From contig NC_051100.1 of the NCBI RefSeq assembly GCF_901709675.1, positions 2,602,001 to 2,666,000 on the forward strand: 64,000 nucleotides of DNA, written 5' to 3'. The DNA comes from Syngnathus acus. Its lineage: Eukaryota; Chordata; Actinopteri; Syngnathiformes; Syngnathidae. A model generated the notes under the pieces. That model ran no database searches, had not been told where the DNA came from, and saw nothing but the letters and a program-made list of their open reading frames with translations. Shown here in pieces: positions 61,826 to 64,000 of this stretch; the first letter of the stretch is position 1, and each line of letters opens with the position of its first letter. The translations under genes and the position numbers were made by a program.

Positions 61826-62977
61826 CTGGATCGTGTGGTTATTTAAAAAAAAAAAAAAAAAGCAGAGGGGAAGTTATCATAAGTGTTGATATCAACCTAG
61901 TGTGACCTATTGTATGAGATCAATGAAAAACAAATGGAGCTCCTCTTAATAATGTCAGACGAAGCTAATGTAAAAAACACTGCGCTTTATAACGTGGTGA
62001 CCTTTACTTGTTGTGCCTCATTTGTCATAGTTAGCGTCAAGGCAACTCAATAAAGCGACGCTTGTTGCTAATACCCTTGAAAACTCCAAATATGTTTAAA
62101 ATTGATTTTAAGATGAAGTGTAAGCTCAGCGGTCACTTTGTTAGGTACACCTGCACACTCTAAAGCAAACAGAAGAACTTCCGGTCAAAAACAAAATGTC
62201 TGCCAAACAACGAGCAGGCGCTACTTACATTCATTTTGATGTATACAAACACAATAAAATCGAATGTATACATCTTTGGAACTCAAAATTTGATCATATG
62301 CGTACGGAACTAAACAAAATATTATTTTTTTCATGAATTTGTATTATCACACTAAAGCCCCTCATTGCATAACAAGAATTTTTGGCCTAGAATTACAAAC
62401 TACATGAGATAACCCCAAGTGGATAATGTGCCTAAATTTGATCATACAATTCACAAATACATATATAAAAGGAATAAATGTGTATGCAAACCAATATGAT
62501 ATAATAAAAGTTTATATTTAAGGAGAAAAGGGCAGTTCATGAGTTTGTACATGATAGCAACAGCTTGTGCCACCCGCTGAGCCTCATGACAGACTTATGA
62601 GTGATGGCGGCGGGTAAGGCGATGCCTGGGAACAGTCCGAAGACATTTGCGGTGTTGTGTACACGCCGCGTCACGGCTCTCGAGTGGGCGCTAACCGCCG
62701 CAGCGGGCGGCCTGTGGGAACCATGTGTTTTGGAAGAGGAAGAGGAGATGATGAACACACAGATGAGCGATATGGAACGCGGCCACCATTCCATTTCTAA
62801 AAGTTTGGAATTTTGCCTTTTGAAATCGAAAAAATTAGTTCTGTATAAAATCGGAGTGTATTAGTTTTCTCGAACTACAAAAATATTTGAAGTGGATTTT
62901 TAAATCAAGACAAATCTCACAAGGAAATAGGGAAGGGTTACTTTTCCTCGCCTGTGAGAGACGTGCTGCTTCTTCAC

Positions 62978-63127
62978 TCAGTCGGAGAGGGTCGTTAATT
63001 CATCCGCAGCGGAAATATCTGCTCCGATGTCTTCTTCACCACTTTGGAATGTTCTCCTGCTCGCCCGCAGACGCTCCATTTCCTCCTCCTCCTCCTCTTT
63101 CTTCATCCTCTCCTTGGCTCTCTCACG
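62978..63127 (-). CDS. putative terminal coding exon of an unidentified gene
   Basis: On the minus strand a pyrimidine-rich stretch ends CTTACTTTTCACAG (63128-63141) and is followed by an open frame of 49 codons and TGA at 62978-62980. The peptide starts RERAKERMKKEEEEEEMERL, continues RASRRTFQSGEEDIGADISA and ends ADELTTLSD. The first half is a charged helix typical of coiled-coil tails; the second is an acidic tail. Codon use is GC-rich in third positions compared with the AT-rich surroundings, and the acceptor is convincing. Upstream exons would be beyond position 63141, possibly outside the window. I do not recognise the family; chance openness of a purine-rich stretch is the main alternative. 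Confidence 0.4.
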   Translation of the reverse strand, partial: RERAKERMKKEEEEEEMERLRASRRTFQSGEEDIGADISAADELTTLSD

Positions 63128-64000
63128 CTGTGAAAAGTAAGTGAGAGAAATGATGACGTCCGATGTACCGGAGGAGAGCGACACTGTAGGTAGCAATAAG
63201 AAGCCATGTTGGAAAGACGCTGACGGGCCGTTACACAGCAGCCCGCCAAGTGGACCCGCTGTTTTAAATACGAGCGTGTCTGCTTAGAGTGATTGAGAAG
63301 GACCCCTACCGCAAGGCCCTCACTTCTGTGCGGCTCATCAATATATCACTATTTTATTTTATCTTTGGGTTTACTCTTTATAGGCTCACTTTATTCACAC
63401 TCACAAATGATTTTTTTTCTCAGTATTTTATTTTATCATCGTTACTCCTCGGAAGGGAACTGCTTCAAAGTATTGGCTCAAATTTAATGTTTTTTTTTTG
63501 TGGCTTTTCATGGTGTGCTGCAATTATTAAAAATAGTATTTATTTTATACTATTTTATTGGAATATATTTGTTTTATTTGAGTTTTTATGTAAACAGTTT
63601 TACATGTTTTATCATTATTATTTTTTTTATTCAAGACATCATGTTTCTTTTACTTTATTTTACATCTTTTATATTGGCAGTTTATTTTGTTATATTTCAT
63701 TCTAGTTTAGCTTTTATTTTAGTTTATTTAAATTGTTGTGATTCAGTGTATTGGTGTGTTTACATTTATAGGATATTTATTTAAATCTTTTGACTCTTCT
63801 ACTTTCATTTCTTTTCTTTTTTTTATTGCCTTGTGAAATTTTATTACATTCATTATTCATTCATTTAAATGTAATTAAAATGTCATTTATGGCATTGATG
63901 CTGTCCAATAAAAAGCCATTTCTGTTGTAAAAATCAAATATCAGTTGTATGGATATTCAACAATTATATGTACTGTAAGATTTATTTGTTCATGTATTAT
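63128..64000. other. mostly T-rich non-coding DNA
   Basis: After the candidate exon's acceptor the sequence becomes strongly T-rich on the + strand (63340-63900). The 138-codon frame at 63289-63705 is phenylalanine/isoleucine/tyrosine-rich from TTT and TAT codons and is unlikely to be translated. Its first 18 codons (from GTGATTGAGAAGGACCCC) look compositionally coding (see findings). AATAAA occurs on the + strand at about 63908. Confidence 0.55.

Noticed and set aside
62590-62800. CpG-rich patch with ATGATGGCGGCGG as a possible gene start
   Set aside because: The frame soon runs into an unremarkable peptide, there is no clear donor or homology, and a promoter cannot be shown from sequence alone.
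63289-63705. A hydrophobic 138-codon frame resembling a membrane protein
   Set aside because: The F/I/Y/L content comes from T-rich DNA. Only the first 18 codons look coding.

Overview
The window is vertebrate nuclear DNA, most likely from a teleost fish. It carries the 3' half of a TALE-homeobox gene that I read as meis1 on the + strand, followed by about 30 kb of repeat-rich DNA with almost no recognisable genes. The evidence for a fish is the gene itself, with vertebrate Meis1 exon sizes and phases but all five exons inside 24 kb, together with very dense CA/GT and homopolymer microsatellites, a LINE 3' end with an ATTCT tail, and a large hAT-like transposon. Species, and the choice between teleost meis1a and meis1b, cannot be settled from this sequence alone. 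Layout of the gene: positions 1-5709 are the end of an intron. Coding exons lie at 5710-5855, 17045-17121, 27618-27676, 28986-29075 and 29452-29510, and the stop codon is TAG at 29508-29510. The first three encode the acidic linker and the whole TALE homeodomain. The last two encode the C-terminal activation region and the short HYM-type terminus. The transcript appears to continue through a 3'UTR intron (29557-32284) into a terminal exon starting at 32285. The intron after the homeodomain (27677-28985) uses a GC donor instead of GT. The two long introns (11.2 and 10.5 kb) hold several blocks of balanced composition rich in TAAT-type homeodomain sites; I list these as candidate regulatory elements, which is inference only. 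Downstream region: about 0.4-0.9 kb past the start of the terminal exon there is a near-perfect hairpin with 34-bp arms, each arm carrying AATAAA. From 38004 to 43352 lies a 5.35-kb hAT-like element with roughly 0.8-kb terminal inverted repeats and a 7-of-8 matching 8-bp target duplication. Nested inside it are two LINE 3' fragments, a tRNA-like (SINE or pseudogene) segment, a partial copy of its own terminus, and an array of nine nearly identical 235-bp units, each carrying a 35-bp-arm palindrome. This nested structure is the most unusual object in the window. From 43361 to about 62970 I see no convincing gene, only microsatellites and a few candidate conserved blocks. At 62978-63127, on the minus strand, there is a plausible terminal coding exon of a gene I cannot identify, and the window ends in T-rich DNA.
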